A stretch of DNA of 64,000 nucleotides from an uncultured Lachnospiraceae bacterium (GCA_947567595.1 CANOMQ010000006.1:62001-126000); one strand, 5' to 3'; shown: positions 9,181 through 18,084, counted from the stretch's first letter. The notes: generated from the sequence alone by a model not told the origin. Made by a program: numbers and translations.

Positions 9181-10399
9181 ACGATATGAGGAATGCAGGC
9201 AGCGTATCAGCGACAATGCAAGAGGGCGCATTGACTTGTCAAGAGAGGTACCTGACATGGAAATACAGGATATGATTGACGGCTTGATTGTAGGGCTTGG
9301 GCGCAGTCTTGGGCTTTCCCTGACACAGCGGCAGGAGCTTGCAAGGAGCGTGTTCCATTCCATTCGGAAGATGGACGTGATTCAGGAGCTTGTGGAGTCC
9401 AATGATGTGACGGAAATCATGATTAACGGGACAGACAATATTTTTGTTGAAAAGGCGGGGCGCATTTATCAGTGGGACAAGCATTTTGACACAAAGGAAA
9501 AGCTGGAGGACGTGATACAGCAGATTGTGGCAAAGTGCAACAGGGCGGTCAACGAGGCGTCGCCGATTGTGGACGCAAGGCTTGAGAACGGTGCGCGTGT
9601 GAATATTGTGCTTGCGCCTGTGGCATTGAACGGCCCGATTGTAACGATAAGGCGGTTTCCCGACAAACCGATACTGATGAAGGACTTGATTGCGTTTGGT
9701 TCGATTACGCAGGAGGCGGCGCAGGAGCTTTCGGGGCTTGTCAGGGCAGGCTACAATATTTTTATCAGCGGTGGGACGGGTTCCGGAAAAACGACTTTTC
9801 TAAATGCATTATCGCATGATATTCCCAAAAGTGAACGGATTATCACAATCGAAGACTCGGCGGAATTGCAGCTACAAGGGATTTCCAATCTGGTACGGCT
9901 TGAGACGCGGAATGCAAACGCGGAAGGGGCGAAGGCGATTACCATAAGGGACTTGATAAAATCATCGCTTCGCATGCGTCCTGACAGAATAATTGTCGGG
10001 GAAGTCAGGGGCAGTGAGGCAATTGACATGCTGCAGGCGCTCAATACCGGGCACGACGGGAGTCTTTCGACCGGGCACGCAAATTCGTCTAGGGACATGC
10101 TGGCGCGGCTTGAGACAATGGTGCTTATGGGCATGGATTTGCCACTTGCGGCAGTCAGGCGGCAGATTGCGTCGGGCGTGGACGTGATTGTGCATTTGGG
10201 GCGTCTGCGTGATAAATCGCGCAGGGTGCTTGAGATTACGGAAATCATCGGATTTGAGGAGGGTGAAATCGTGACAAAGCCGATTTATCAGTTTGAGGAG
10301 CACGGGGAAGAAAAGGGGAAGGTGCTGGGAACGCTTGTGAAGGTTGACGCGCTTACCCATGTGGAAAAGCTGCTGGCAGCAGGAGAGAAAGGAGCTTAG
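9167..10399 (+). CDS. tadA: TadA/CpaF pilus assembly ATPase
   Basis: Hexameric cytoplasmic secretion ATPase that drives Flp pilus assembly. Length 410 residues is normal. Walker A GGTGSGKT at 202-209; the Asp box IITIEDSAELQL follows at 226-235; Walker B IIVGEVRG at 275-282; His box STGHANS near 301-307. The N-terminal domain carries DVTEIMINGTDNIFVE typical of CpaF. It overlaps the tadZ end by 14 bases and is followed closely by tadB, so it sits in the core of one operon. Confidence 0.95.
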   Translation: MGSSERYEECRQRISDNARGRIDLSREVPDMEIQDMIDGLIVGLGRSLGLSLTQRQELARSVFHSIRKMDVIQELVESNDVTEIMINGTDNIFVEKAGRIYQWDKHFDTKEKLEDVIQQIVAKCNRAVNEASPIVDARLENGARVNIVLAPVALNGPIVTIRRFPDKPILMKDLIAFGSITQEAAQELSGLVRAGYNIFISGGTGSGKTTFLNALSHDIPKSERIITIEDSAELQLQGISNLVRLETRNANAEGAKAITIRDLIKSSLRMRPDRIIVGEVRGSEAIDMLQALNTGHDGSLSTGHANSSRDMLARLETMVLMGMDLPLAAVRRQIASGVDVIVHLGRLRDKSRRVLEITEIIGFEEGEIVTKPIYQFEEHGEEKGKVLGTLVKVDALTHVEKLLAAGEKGA

Positions 10400-10409
10400 G
10401 GTTATTGAT

Positions 10410-11201
10410 ATGAAGCAGATAAAGAGCAAAATGGGAATCGGAAGGGGAAGACACCCGCCAATGCCGGATTATTCGGTTTATCAGTTTTCCAAAAAGGAAT
10501 TGGCAGTCTATGTGATTTTGGAGGGTGCGTTTATTGCATTGACAGCGTATTTGTTTTATGACAGTATTTTTGCATTTTTCTTACTGATGCCGCTTGAGGT
10601 GATGGCGCTGAAAGCAAAAAAGGAGCAGCTTTGTCAAAAGAGGAAGCAAAAGCTGGAAGCGGAGTTTCGCGATGTCATATTGAGCGTGTCCTCAAACCTT
10701 CAGACCGGATACAGCTTTGAAAACGCGTTTCAGGAGGCTTATAAGGAAATCGTAATTTTATATGGTGATGCGTCTTTGATGGCGTGCGAGCTTCGGCTGC
10801 TGCTTAGAAGACTTGCAAATAACGAGCAGCTAGAGGACGCGCTTTTAGGCTTGGCAAAACGCAGCGGTGTTCAGGATATCAGGGACTTTGCGGAAATTTT
10901 TCAGATTGCGAAAAGAGGCGGCGGAAATATGCAGGCGATTATCGCAAGTACTGCGGAGCTGATTGGGGATAAACAGGCAGTCCGGGCTGAAATTGATACG
11001 ATTATGAGTGAAAAAAAGCTTGAGCAGACGATTATGCGTTATATCCCGTTTTTTATCATCATTTACATTTCTGCCACGTCGAAGGGGTATTTTGATGGGC
11101 TTTATCACAACCTTATGGGGCAGGCGATTATGACGGCGGCATTGGTTGTGTACGGACTTGCATGTAAGCTTTCTGACAGGATTTTAGAGATAGAGGTATA
11201 A
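10410..11201 (+). CDS. tadB: TadB-like inner membrane platform protein (T2SSF family)
   Basis: Polytopic membrane protein that, with TadC, forms the platform on which TadA acts. The 263-residue product has two N-terminal membrane segments (around residues 28-70) and a T2SSF domain (LEAEFRDVILSVSSNLQTGYS, then AKRGGGNMQAII), followed by C-terminal membrane segments. A longer reading from 10344 would lie almost wholly inside tadA; ATG 10410, 11 bases past the tadA stop, is preferred although its ribosome site (AAAGGAG, 10388-10394) is distant. Three bases separate it from tadC. Confidence 0.85.
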   Translation: MKQIKSKMGIGRGRHPPMPDYSVYQFSKKELAVYVILEGAFIALTAYLFYDSIFAFFLLMPLEVMALKAKKEQLCQKRKQKLEAEFRDVILSVSSNLQTGYSFENAFQEAYKEIVILYGDASLMACELRLLLRRLANNEQLEDALLGLAKRSGVQDIRDFAEIFQIAKRGGGNMQAIIASTAELIGDKQAVRAEIDTIMSEKKLEQTIMRYIPFFIIIYISATSKGYFDGLYHNLMGQAIMTAALVVYGLACKLSDRILEIEV

Positions 11202-11204
11202 GAA

Positions 11205-12563
11205 ATGCGTAAAAACAGAAATCGCAAATTCGCAGAGTTTATTTACAACAGGCTTGAAAAGATGTCGAAAAAGCCGGATAAAATCCTGTACGACAGCTCC
11301 ATACGGGAGGCGTTTCTGACCTTGGATCCTGCGGGCGACACGCAAAGCAGGCAGAAGGAATATGTGATAAGGAAGCTGTCATTATGCGGGCTTGTTGTGG
11401 TTGGAGGACTTCTTTTGTCCGGATTATTGTGGATAAAAGAGGGAATGCAGACAAGGATTGTTGATAACTTTATTGAACGGAATGTGTATGGTGATGGTGA
11501 GAAAGCGGTGAGCCTTATCGCAAAAGACCGTTTTGGGACGTATGAGGTTGACTTGTCTGTGGAGGAACGGCTGTATCAGGAGAGCGAATTAAATGCACTC
11601 TTGCAGGAATTTTTACCGCTTCTTGAAGCGCAGATTGTTGGCGAAAATGTGTCCTTGGATAAGGTTGCGTATCCGCTTAGGCTTGTTGAGCAGATAGAGG
11701 GCTACCCGTTTGCGGTTGAGTGGCAGACAGACGGCGTGTATATCGACGGTGACGGAATGCTTATTCAGGACGTTCTCGATGCGCCAAAGCTTGTGGAGCT
11801 TACGGCGGTCATAAGCTGTGAGGTGTTCGAGGCGCGTCATGCGTTAAGCTGTATGGTTTATTCCAAGGCGGTTTTGCCATCACGGGAGGAGCAGCTTGCA
11901 AAGGAGCTTCGGGAAATACAGGACCATACAAGGACGGAAAAATTTATGACACTTCCGTCAGAAATGAATGCGGAGCAGATAAGCTGGAGCTATAAAAAAG
12001 AAACTACGGGTATGCTTCTGTTGTTTGCGACACCGCTGCTTGTGGTTGTGATTTATTTTGGCATGGACAGGGATTTGAAAAAACAGGTTGCGGATCGGAA
12101 TGAGCAGTTGAAGCTTGATTATCCTGAAATTGTCAGTGCGCTTGCACTTCTGATTGGAGCGGGTATGACGGTGCCGAATGCATGGCAGCGGGTCGTAAAG
12201 GATTACTGCGCAAAAAAGCAGGAGACGGGTAAGAAACGATATGCCTATGAGGAAATGCTTTTGACCATATACGAAATGGAAAGCGGGGTAACGCAGACAA
12301 AAGCGTATGAGCGTTTTGGACGACGGTGCAGGGTACAGTCCTACAACAGGCTTGCAACAATGCTTTCGCAGAATGTCAGAAAGGGCGCGACAAACCTTGC
12401 CGTGCTTTTGCGGGAGGAGGCAGCGTATGCGTTTGAGGAAAGAAAGCATACCGCAAGACGGCTTGGCGAGAAAGCCGGAACGAAGCTGCTGGTGCCGATG
12501 ATGATGCTTTTGGGTATGATTATGGTTGTCATTATGGTGCCGGCGTTTCAAGGTTACTTTTAA
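11205..12563 (+). CDS. tadC: TadC-like platform protein with a large extracytoplasmic insert
   Basis: Second T2SSF platform protein; 452 residues is long for TadC (usually near 300). Layout: short cytoplasmic start, membrane segment 58-76, an external stretch 80-265, membrane segment 267-284, then the T2SSF domain (LDYPEIVSALALLIGAGMTV, about 306-325) and a C-terminal membrane segment 430-450. Residues 150-222 show the pattern of an atrophied bacterial Ig-like domain: a hydrophobic run, EWQTDGVYIDGDGMLI, then VELTAVISC and a closing strand. Placement directly after tadB supports the assignment; the Ig-like reading is inference from pattern. Confidence 0.8.
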   Translation: MRKNRNRKFAEFIYNRLEKMSKKPDKILYDSSIREAFLTLDPAGDTQSRQKEYVIRKLSLCGLVVVGGLLLSGLLWIKEGMQTRIVDNFIERNVYGDGEKAVSLIAKDRFGTYEVDLSVEERLYQESELNALLQEFLPLLEAQIVGENVSLDKVAYPLRLVEQIEGYPFAVEWQTDGVYIDGDGMLIQDVLDAPKLVELTAVISCEVFEARHALSCMVYSKAVLPSREEQLAKELREIQDHTRTEKFMTLPSEMNAEQISWSYKKETTGMLLLFATPLLVVVIYFGMDRDLKKQVADRNEQLKLDYPEIVSALALLIGAGMTVPNAWQRVVKDYCAKKQETGKKRYAYEEMLLTIYEMESGVTQTKAYERFGRRCRVQSYNRLATMLSQNVRKGATNLAVLLREEAAYAFEERKHTARRLGEKAGTKLLVPMMMLLGMIMVVIMVPAFQGYF

Positions 12564-12599
12564 CAAAAAAAGATTAGTTGAAAAAGATGGAGGATTATT

Positions 12600-12767
12600 A
12601 TGAGAAATTTTAAGTGTTTTTTGAAGGAAGAGGACGGAATGGGGACTGTGGAAATTGTGTTGATTATCGTGGTGCTGATTGCATTGGTGGCTATTTTTAA
12701 GGACAGCATCAAGAAGGTTGTCGAGACGATTTTAAAGAAGGTTTCGACAAACGCGAATAAAATCTAA
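12600..12767 (+). CDS. flp: Flp1-like type IVb pilin
   Basis: A 55-residue pilin, probably the main fibre subunit. It has a short charged leader ending EEDGMGTVEIVLIIVVLIAL: cleavage after Gly13 leaves Met14 with Glu18 at position +5, as in type IVb pilins, followed by a hydrophobic helix and a Lys-rich tail (KDSIKKVVETILKK). Ribosome site GGAGG at 12589-12593, six bases from ATG. It is shorter than most gene finders accept but lies exactly where the pilin belongs, after tadC. Confidence 0.85.
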   Translation: MRNFKCFLKEEDGMGTVEIVLIIVVLIALVAIFKDSIKKVVETILKKVSTNANKI

Positions 12768-12795
12768 GCGCCATGAATGAAGAGGGATATTTGGA

Positions 12796-14271
12796 ATGTA
12801 TGGAAAGGTTAAAATGCATCAAAGAGAAAAAGCGTATCTGACTGTATATTTGTCCCTTGTGTTCGGCATTGTCCTGTCGCTGCTTTTTGCCCTTATAGAG
12901 GGCGCGGCGATAGGCGCTGCAAGAGCGCAGGCGGAACTGGTTGCGGACTTGGGACTGGAGTCGGTGTTTGCGGAATATAACCGTGAGATTTTGGAGCAGT
13001 ACGAGTTGTTTTTTATCGATACCTCTTATGGTGCCCGAAACGGCGGAATTGGCATGACGCAAAAGCATTTGTCGGATTATATGGCAAAAAATATGGAGCC
13101 TGACAAGGATATGGGTGCGTTTGTCGGGACTACTTATCTGAAGCTTACCAATCCGTACTTGGAAATCCGGGAGGCTTCTTATGCCAGCGATGAGAGCGGG
13201 GCGGTTTGGAAGGCGCAGGCTGTTTCCTATATGAAGGCGGTGTATGGCGGGGATATCGTCAACACGGTGAAGGAGCATATTGAGACAGTACAGGAAAATG
13301 AGATGGACACCCGTGATGTTGCGTCGGAGTTAAAGAAGCAGAAGGAGGCGTTTGAAAAAGCGCTTGCAGAGAAGGAAATTATTGAGCTGGATGCGGAGAC
13401 CTCTGACGGAGCTTCCTACGCAAAGATATCGAAGCTGGTTGATAAGCTGATTAGCGGGACGCTTTTAAAGCTGGTGATGCCAAGCGGTGAAGCATTGTCA
13501 CAGGCAAGTGTGAACACAAACGCGTATTATTCGGGGCGTGTCCGCACAGGCAAGGTCAATTCGGGCGTTGGGCTTCATGAGGGTGCACCGCGGGCGGACG
13601 GTTTTGTGGACGAGCTTCTTTTTGGAGAATACCTCATGAAGGTATGTGGGAATTTTCGCAACCAAAAAGAAAACAGTGTGTTAAAGTATCAGGTTGAGTA
13701 TATTTTATACGGGTTTGGCAGTGATGCGTCAAATTTATCCGCGTGTGCCGCGGCGCTGTTTGCCGTGCGCTCTGCGGGAAATCTGATAGCGATTTATGGC
13801 AATTCCAGCATGAAAACACAGGCGGAGGCGGTTGCAGAGGTTCTTTGCTGCCTGATTGCGTGCCCGGAGCTTGCGCCGGTTTTGAAGAATATTTTGTTGG
13901 TAATTTGGGCGGTTGCAGAGGCGATTGCAGATGTGAAAACGCTTTTGGACGGAGGAAACGTTCCGCTTTTAAAGAAGGAGGGACAGTGGAGCCTTTCGCT
14001 TTCCAATGTACTGTCGGGCAGTTTTTTGGGCGGCGGGAAAAAGGAGGAAGGGCTGTCTTATCAGGCGTATCTGCGTGTGCTTTTGGGACTGATGAACAAG
14101 GAGAAAAAGGTTGCCAGAAGTCTTGACATTGTTGAGATGGATATCAGGGAGACCGACGGGAACGAATATTTCAGGATAGACCAGTGCGTTGATTATTTAA
14201 AGGTGGGTTTTGGCTTTGTAGATGCGGCGGGACATGATTTTGTGTTTGAGCGGCTGATGTGCTATGAATGA
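12796..14271 (+). CDS. DUF5702-like Tad-associated membrane protein
   Basis: A 491-residue protein with a single N-terminal membrane anchor (about residues 14-36, LTVYLSLVFGIVLSLLFALIEGAA) and a large presumably extracytoplasmic part. The anchor followed by ARAQAELVADLGLESVFAEY resembles TadG/pseudopilin-like proteins, and from memory the family is DUF5702, regularly found in Firmicutes Tad loci. Function is unknown; a role as a minor, tip or scaffold component of the pilus is inferred. It follows the pilin by 28 bases and overlaps a possible upstream start of the next gene. Confidence 0.7.
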   Translation: MYGKVKMHQREKAYLTVYLSLVFGIVLSLLFALIEGAAIGAARAQAELVADLGLESVFAEYNREILEQYELFFIDTSYGARNGGIGMTQKHLSDYMAKNMEPDKDMGAFVGTTYLKLTNPYLEIREASYASDESGAVWKAQAVSYMKAVYGGDIVNTVKEHIETVQENEMDTRDVASELKKQKEAFEKALAEKEIIELDAETSDGASYAKISKLVDKLISGTLLKLVMPSGEALSQASVNTNAYYSGRVRTGKVNSGVGLHEGAPRADGFVDELLFGEYLMKVCGNFRNQKENSVLKYQVEYILYGFGSDASNLSACAAALFAVRSAGNLIAIYGNSSMKTQAEAVAEVLCCLIACPELAPVLKNILLVIWAVAEAIADVKTLLDGGNVPLLKKEGQWSLSLSNVLSGSFLGGGKKEEGLSYQAYLRVLLGLMNKEKKVARSLDIVEMDIRETDGNEYFRIDQCVDYLKVGFGFVDAAGHDFVFERLMCYE

Positions 14272-14294
14272 ATGGAAGGCAGGGAGGTGAAGTG

Positions 14295-15224
14295 ATGCCC
14301 TTTCAAGGCAGAAGAATAAGGATTGGAAAAAGGAGGGAAGGACTGCTCTTTATAAAGAAAGTGTTAAACCGTGTAGAATATTTAAAAATTGTGTTAAAAA
14401 AGACTTCTGCACAAAAAAGGGCGTCACTTTGCCTCTCTGGGCATTTGCGGGCGAGCATGACGGTGGAGGCGGCATTTGTACTTCCGTTTTTCCTGTTTGC
14501 TTTTCTGAATGTGATATCTATATTGGAGATTTACAGGCTGCAAAGCAATATGGGAGCGGCGATGCATATGACGGCAAAGGAGATGGCGGTGTGTGCGTAT
14601 GAGTATCAGGCGCTTTCTGATGGCGATGCCGGGAAGGCGGAATCGCTTGGATTGACTTATGTGTATGCGGCAAATCGTGTGAAGGGTATTCTTGGGAAAA
14701 AATATTTGGACAATGCTCCGCTTAAGGGCGGTGCGCCGGGGATTGTGTGGCTTCGCTCGTCGGTCTTGGAAAAGGACGATTGCATTGACTTGGTAGCGGA
14801 ATACACGGTAAAGCCGCCTGTGGAAGTGGTGGGATTTGGTGCGTTTAAGATGTATAACCGTGTTTTTACCCGCGCTTGGACGGGGTATGATAATGCGGCG
14901 GCATTGAAGGGTGACGCGGACGAGGAGATTGTGTTTATCACGCCGGAAGGCACGGTTTATCATCGGTCGAGGGCATGTACCTATTTGAAGCTTTCCATCG
15001 TGCCTGTGGATATGTCGTTTTTGGAGCATGAGCGCAATGAGGGCGGTGCGAAATATTATCCTTGTGAGGAGTGCGGAGGGACACAGAAAAGTACAGTGTA
15101 TATTACGGACTATGGGACGAGGTATCATTCGTCGCTTCAATGCAGTAAGCTGAAACGAACCATTTTGGCTGTTCCAATATCGCAGGTTGGCGGACGTGGT
15201 GCGTGTGGGAAATGTGGAGGCTGA
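14295..15224 (+). CDS. TadE-like minor pilin with two C-terminal metal-binding modules
   Basis: A 309-residue pseudopilin-like protein. After an unusually long 54-residue basic leader comes MTVEAAFVLPFFLFAFL (55-71), the TadE-type cleavage and anchor signature. The external part ends in two similar modules: His223, Cys228, Cys257, Cys260, then His278, Cys283, Cys304, Cys307, each of the form YHxSxxCxxLK followed by CxxC, like small zinc-binding folds. I chose ATG 14295, seven bases after GGGAGG, over ATG 14268, which overlaps the previous stop. The next gene starts within 25 bases. Confidence 0.7.
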   Translation: MPFQGRRIRIGKRREGLLFIKKVLNRVEYLKIVLKKTSAQKRASLCLSGHLRASMTVEAAFVLPFFLFAFLNVISILEIYRLQSNMGAAMHMTAKEMAVCAYEYQALSDGDAGKAESLGLTYVYAANRVKGILGKKYLDNAPLKGGAPGIVWLRSSVLEKDDCIDLVAEYTVKPPVEVVGFGAFKMYNRVFTRAWTGYDNAAALKGDADEEIVFITPEGTVYHRSRACTYLKLSIVPVDMSFLEHERNEGGAKYYPCEECGGTQKSTVYITDYGTRYHSSLQCSKLKRTILAVPISQVGGRGACGKCGG

Positions 15225-15248
15225 ATGTTAGGGAAAGGAAGGCAGGTT

Positions 15249-15689
15249 ATGTTTTTGATGATTACAGTGGCAGCAGGTGCACTGCTTTTGGCGGCAGGCG
15301 TTATGGATTTAAAGAGCAGGACGATTAGCAGAGGAATGATTTTTGCGTTATTTGCTGTTTGCATGGCTGGGGTATTTGTGAAAGTGTTTATTGATAGAGA
15401 AGCCGGGCTGTGGGAAACGGTGGGAGGCGTTTTGATTGGATTGTGTGCGGTTGGCTTGTCGATGATGAGCAGAGAGCAGATTGGCAGGGGCGACGGGCTT
15501 GTCATTGCGGCAATTGGTCTGATATTAGGGTTTCGAAAATGTCTTTTTGCAGTGTGCATGGCGTCATTAATTATGACACTTGTGTCAGTTTTTGTGTTGG
15601 CTTTGCGCATAGGAAACAGGACGACAAGGCTGCCGTTTATTCCTGCGCTGTTTGCAGGATATGTGATGTGTATGACGGCGGCGGGGTAG
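15249..15689 (+). CDS. second A24 prepilin peptidase-like protein
   Basis: A 146-residue membrane protein of the A24 aspartic protease fold. Both catalytic aspartates are present: in AAGVMDLKSRTIS (Asp20 with this start) and in the GxGD-type motif IGRGDGLVIAA (Asp82). ATG 15225, directly after the previous stop, is in frame, but AAGGAAGG at 15235-15242 favours ATG 15249. It is a paralogue of the first gene of the operon; the two may process different substrates (pilin versus TadE-like proteins), which is inference. Contains the palindrome TGACACTTGTGTCA at 15574. Confidence 0.75.
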   Translation: MFLMITVAAGALLLAAGVMDLKSRTISRGMIFALFAVCMAGVFVKVFIDREAGLWETVGGVLIGLCAVGLSMMSREQIGRGDGLVIAAIGLILGFRKCLFAVCMASLIMTLVSVFVLALRIGNRTTRLPFIPALFAGYVMCMTAAG

Positions 15690-15700
15690 TGTGGCGGATT

Positions 15701-16201
15701 ATGGGAAAGAGAGAGAACGGGTATTTTACAGTGGAAGCGGCGCTTATTTTTCCAATGGTGCTTTTGTTTACGGTGATGATGATATTCCTTGCGTTTTACA
15801 GCTACGACAGGTGCGTGCTGGAGCAGAGCGCATATGAGGCGGCGCTGCGCGGGACGGGAAACCATATAAAAAATGCGCAGGAGGCATATGAGCAGGCGTA
15901 TGAGGCGGCGGGCAGGCTTGTAGAGGAAAAGCTGTTTGCAATGCATGATTTTGAATATGAAGTATGGGTTTCTGCGGAGTTTGTGACGGTCAGGTATCAA
16001 TGTGTGGTCAATATGCCGCTGATGGGGTGGCTGTGTGAATATGTGTCAGGGATTGATTTGGCGCTTGATGTCAGCAGCGACGCCAGACGATGCCGTCAGA
16101 CGCGAACCATTCGGGGTTGTAGAGTAGTCAATCACTTGATTAATGAGATAAACAAGGAAAATAAGGAGCCTGCGGCAAAGCCAAAAATTGCGGAAGGATA
16201 G
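15701..16201 (+). CDS. TadE-like minor pilin
   Basis: A 166-residue pseudopilin. Near the N-terminus GYFTVEAALIFPMVLLFTVMM gives the TadE cleavage site (FTVEAA) and membrane anchor; the rest is a short external domain. GTG 15689 is in frame and overlaps the previous stop, so translational coupling from there is possible; ATG 15701 is used because it gives a compact leader. It sits between the second prepilin peptidase and the FHA gene and is the second TadE-like product of the operon. Confidence 0.75.
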   Translation: MGKRENGYFTVEAALIFPMVLLFTVMMIFLAFYSYDRCVLEQSAYEAALRGTGNHIKNAQEAYEQAYEAAGRLVEEKLFAMHDFEYEVWVSAEFVTVRYQCVVNMPLMGWLCEYVSGIDLALDVSSDARRCRQTRTIRGCRVVNHLINEINKENKEPAAKPKIAEG

Positions 16202-16222
16202 AAAGGGAGGAGCAGACGGGAC

Positions 16223-17779
16223 ATGGGGGAAGAGTTTCCATCGGTGAGTTATGAGCGGAATATGAATCATAATTATATGGTGCTTTATCAGTGTGATTTT
16301 TTCGGGACTGCGAAGGACAGCAGCCGGGATTATCGTGTGAGAATGCTTTTGGAAAATAAAATTGAAGGGCTTTTGCCGATATCGCACCGTCAGGTGAATG
16401 GGGAGAGCAGGTATTATTATGAGATTAATTCGCTGCAGTCATTGGACAGGCTGATTGAGAAAAGTGAGTTGAAATATCGGGAGCTGCGCGCGGTGCTTTT
16501 GGGGTGTGTAAATTTGTTTGACAGGCTGGAGGAGTTTTTGCTCAATGGTGAGCAGATTGTGATGAAGCCAGAGTTTATTTATGTGAATGTGGAAAGCATG
16601 GAGCCGTATTTTGTGTGTTATCCAAATTATACGGGTGATGTGCGGTGTTCCTTTATGGAGTTTGTTGATGTGCTTTTGGCGCATATTGACCATACGGACG
16701 GGCAGGCGGTGATGCTTGGGTATCAGGTATACCGGTATACTAGAAATCCGAATTATGTGCTGAGTGAAATTCGCAGGTTTATGGAGTGTGTGGTGGAAAA
16801 GCCTGCGGGGAATATTGCGGATAATACGGTAGGTAATATTGCGGGGAGGGAGAATTGCTGTAAGAGGGAATTTTATGGGGAAAGCGCAGGGGAGTTTCGC
16901 TTTGCTGTGGAAGATGATGTTGCGGAAGGCTATACTGCAAACGGGTATACTGCAAAAGAGTATGTCGCAAAATCAAGGAATGGGATATTGGAAAAGAAGC
17001 CGTTGAATGAAAGCTGCAATCAGGCTGTGGCACTGCATCATGATGTGCGTGAGGAAGATGATACACAGGAGCTACAGCAACATGGAAAGGGAAGTGTGAA
17101 GGAGCTTGTCGGAGGCATTTTTTGTGTGTTTGTGGCACTTTGTGCCGGGGCGGTTATTATCGGTGCGCGGGTGCTGCATTGCTATAGGCTGAGTGGTGAA
17201 AATGAGCTTTATATGTATGGAGCCGTGGCGATGGCGCTTGTGGCGGCGGTGCTGTTTTTTGTGTGTTATGTGAAAACGGTGCGGGAGAACAGGGAGATTG
17301 AGGCTTTGAATGATGACTATGACGACTGTGAGAGCTTTGTGTATGGTGAGATAATAAAGAAGGATATTGTTAATGATTTGACGAATAAAAGGGTGACGGA
17401 AGAGGTGGCTTTTCCGGCTGGTTATGGGGAAAGAGCGCCGCTGTCCTTTTCCGGTGAGACGGTCTGCCTTGGCAATGGTGCGGTGGAGGAGCGCGTCCTT
17501 CGCGGCAGAGTGAATGGGCATGAGGTCAATGTGCCGCTTGACTGCCTGCCTTTGACGGTCGGGAAGCTTGGCGGGGTTTCGGACTTTATTATTAATGACA
17601 ACGCGGTCAGTAAAATGCACGCGCGGTTTGAGGAGCATGAAGGGAAGGTGTGCGTCTGCGATTTAAATTCCACGAACGGGACGGTGCGCAATGGGGAGAT
17701 GATTGCAATCCACACGCCGATAGCGCTTGCGCCGGGGGATACGCTGCGGTTTGGGAGGAGCTGTTTTACGTATTTTTAG
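16223..17779 (+). CDS. DUF6382-like membrane protein with C-terminal FHA domain
   Basis: A 518-residue protein. Residues 1-185 match what I remember of DUF6382 (a kinase-like or scaffold domain, FVCYPNYTGDVRCSFMEFVDVLLAHI). A low-complexity stretch with repeated TANGYTAKEYVAK-like units follows (about 190-260). Two membrane segments lie near 293-315 and 329-350. The last 85 residues are an FHA phosphothreonine-binding domain (VGKLGGVSDFIINDNAVSKMHARF, with VSKMHAR and the NSTNGTVRNG motif). It closes the Tad operon and may couple pilus assembly to Ser/Thr phosphorylation; no kinase gene is in the window. Confidence 0.75.
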   Translation: MGEEFPSVSYERNMNHNYMVLYQCDFFGTAKDSSRDYRVRMLLENKIEGLLPISHRQVNGESRYYYEINSLQSLDRLIEKSELKYRELRAVLLGCVNLFDRLEEFLLNGEQIVMKPEFIYVNVESMEPYFVCYPNYTGDVRCSFMEFVDVLLAHIDHTDGQAVMLGYQVYRYTRNPNYVLSEIRRFMECVVEKPAGNIADNTVGNIAGRENCCKREFYGESAGEFRFAVEDDVAEGYTANGYTAKEYVAKSRNGILEKKPLNESCNQAVALHHDVREEDDTQELQQHGKGSVKELVGGIFCVFVALCAGAVIIGARVLHCYRLSGENELYMYGAVAMALVAAVLFFVCYVKTVRENREIEALNDDYDDCESFVYGEIIKKDIVNDLTNKRVTEEVAFPAGYGERAPLSFSGETVCLGNGAVEERVLRGRVNGHEVNVPLDCLPLTVGKLGGVSDFIINDNAVSKMHARFEEHEGKVCVCDLNSTNGTVRNGEMIAIHTPIALAPGDTLRFGRSCFTYF

Positions 17780-17780
17780 G

Positions 17781-18041
17781 AATTGGGAATTAGGTCTGCG
17801 GTTTGCGCATGAACTGCGATTGCAGGCGAAAAGAGACCGTGCGGCAGAGGATGAATTTGTTTATGAGCAAGGTCGGGAAAATGGCATGAAGGCGGGACGG
17901 GAAGAAGGACTGCAAGAAGGAATGAAATTGTTAATTCGTTCCATGCAGAGGATTGATGCGACACAGGAACAGATTGTGAATGCGCTTGTGGAGGAGTATG
18001 GGCTTAGCAGGGAGGAGGCAGAGCGTAAGGTTAGGTTGTAA
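17781..18041 (+). pseudogene. C-terminal remnant of an Rpn/PD-(D/E)XK-type nuclease
   Basis: About 85 codons remain in frame with no start of their own. The sequence (YEQGRENGMKAGREEGLQEG, then IVNALVEEYGLSREEAERKV) has the charged Glu-Gly helix and closing short helix typical of Rpn family proteins in this group. The catalytic domain is absent, so this is a leftover. A fragment from the N-terminal half of the same family lies on the other strand at 58.9-59.2 kb. Confidence 0.6.
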
Positions 18042-18084
18042 CAGGGGAATGCACAACAAAAGATTATGACAAAAACAAAATTAA

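Noticed and set aside
9751-10248. Minus-strand frame opposite tadA.
   Set aside because: tadA is unambiguous with Walker motifs; the antisense frame shows no domain.
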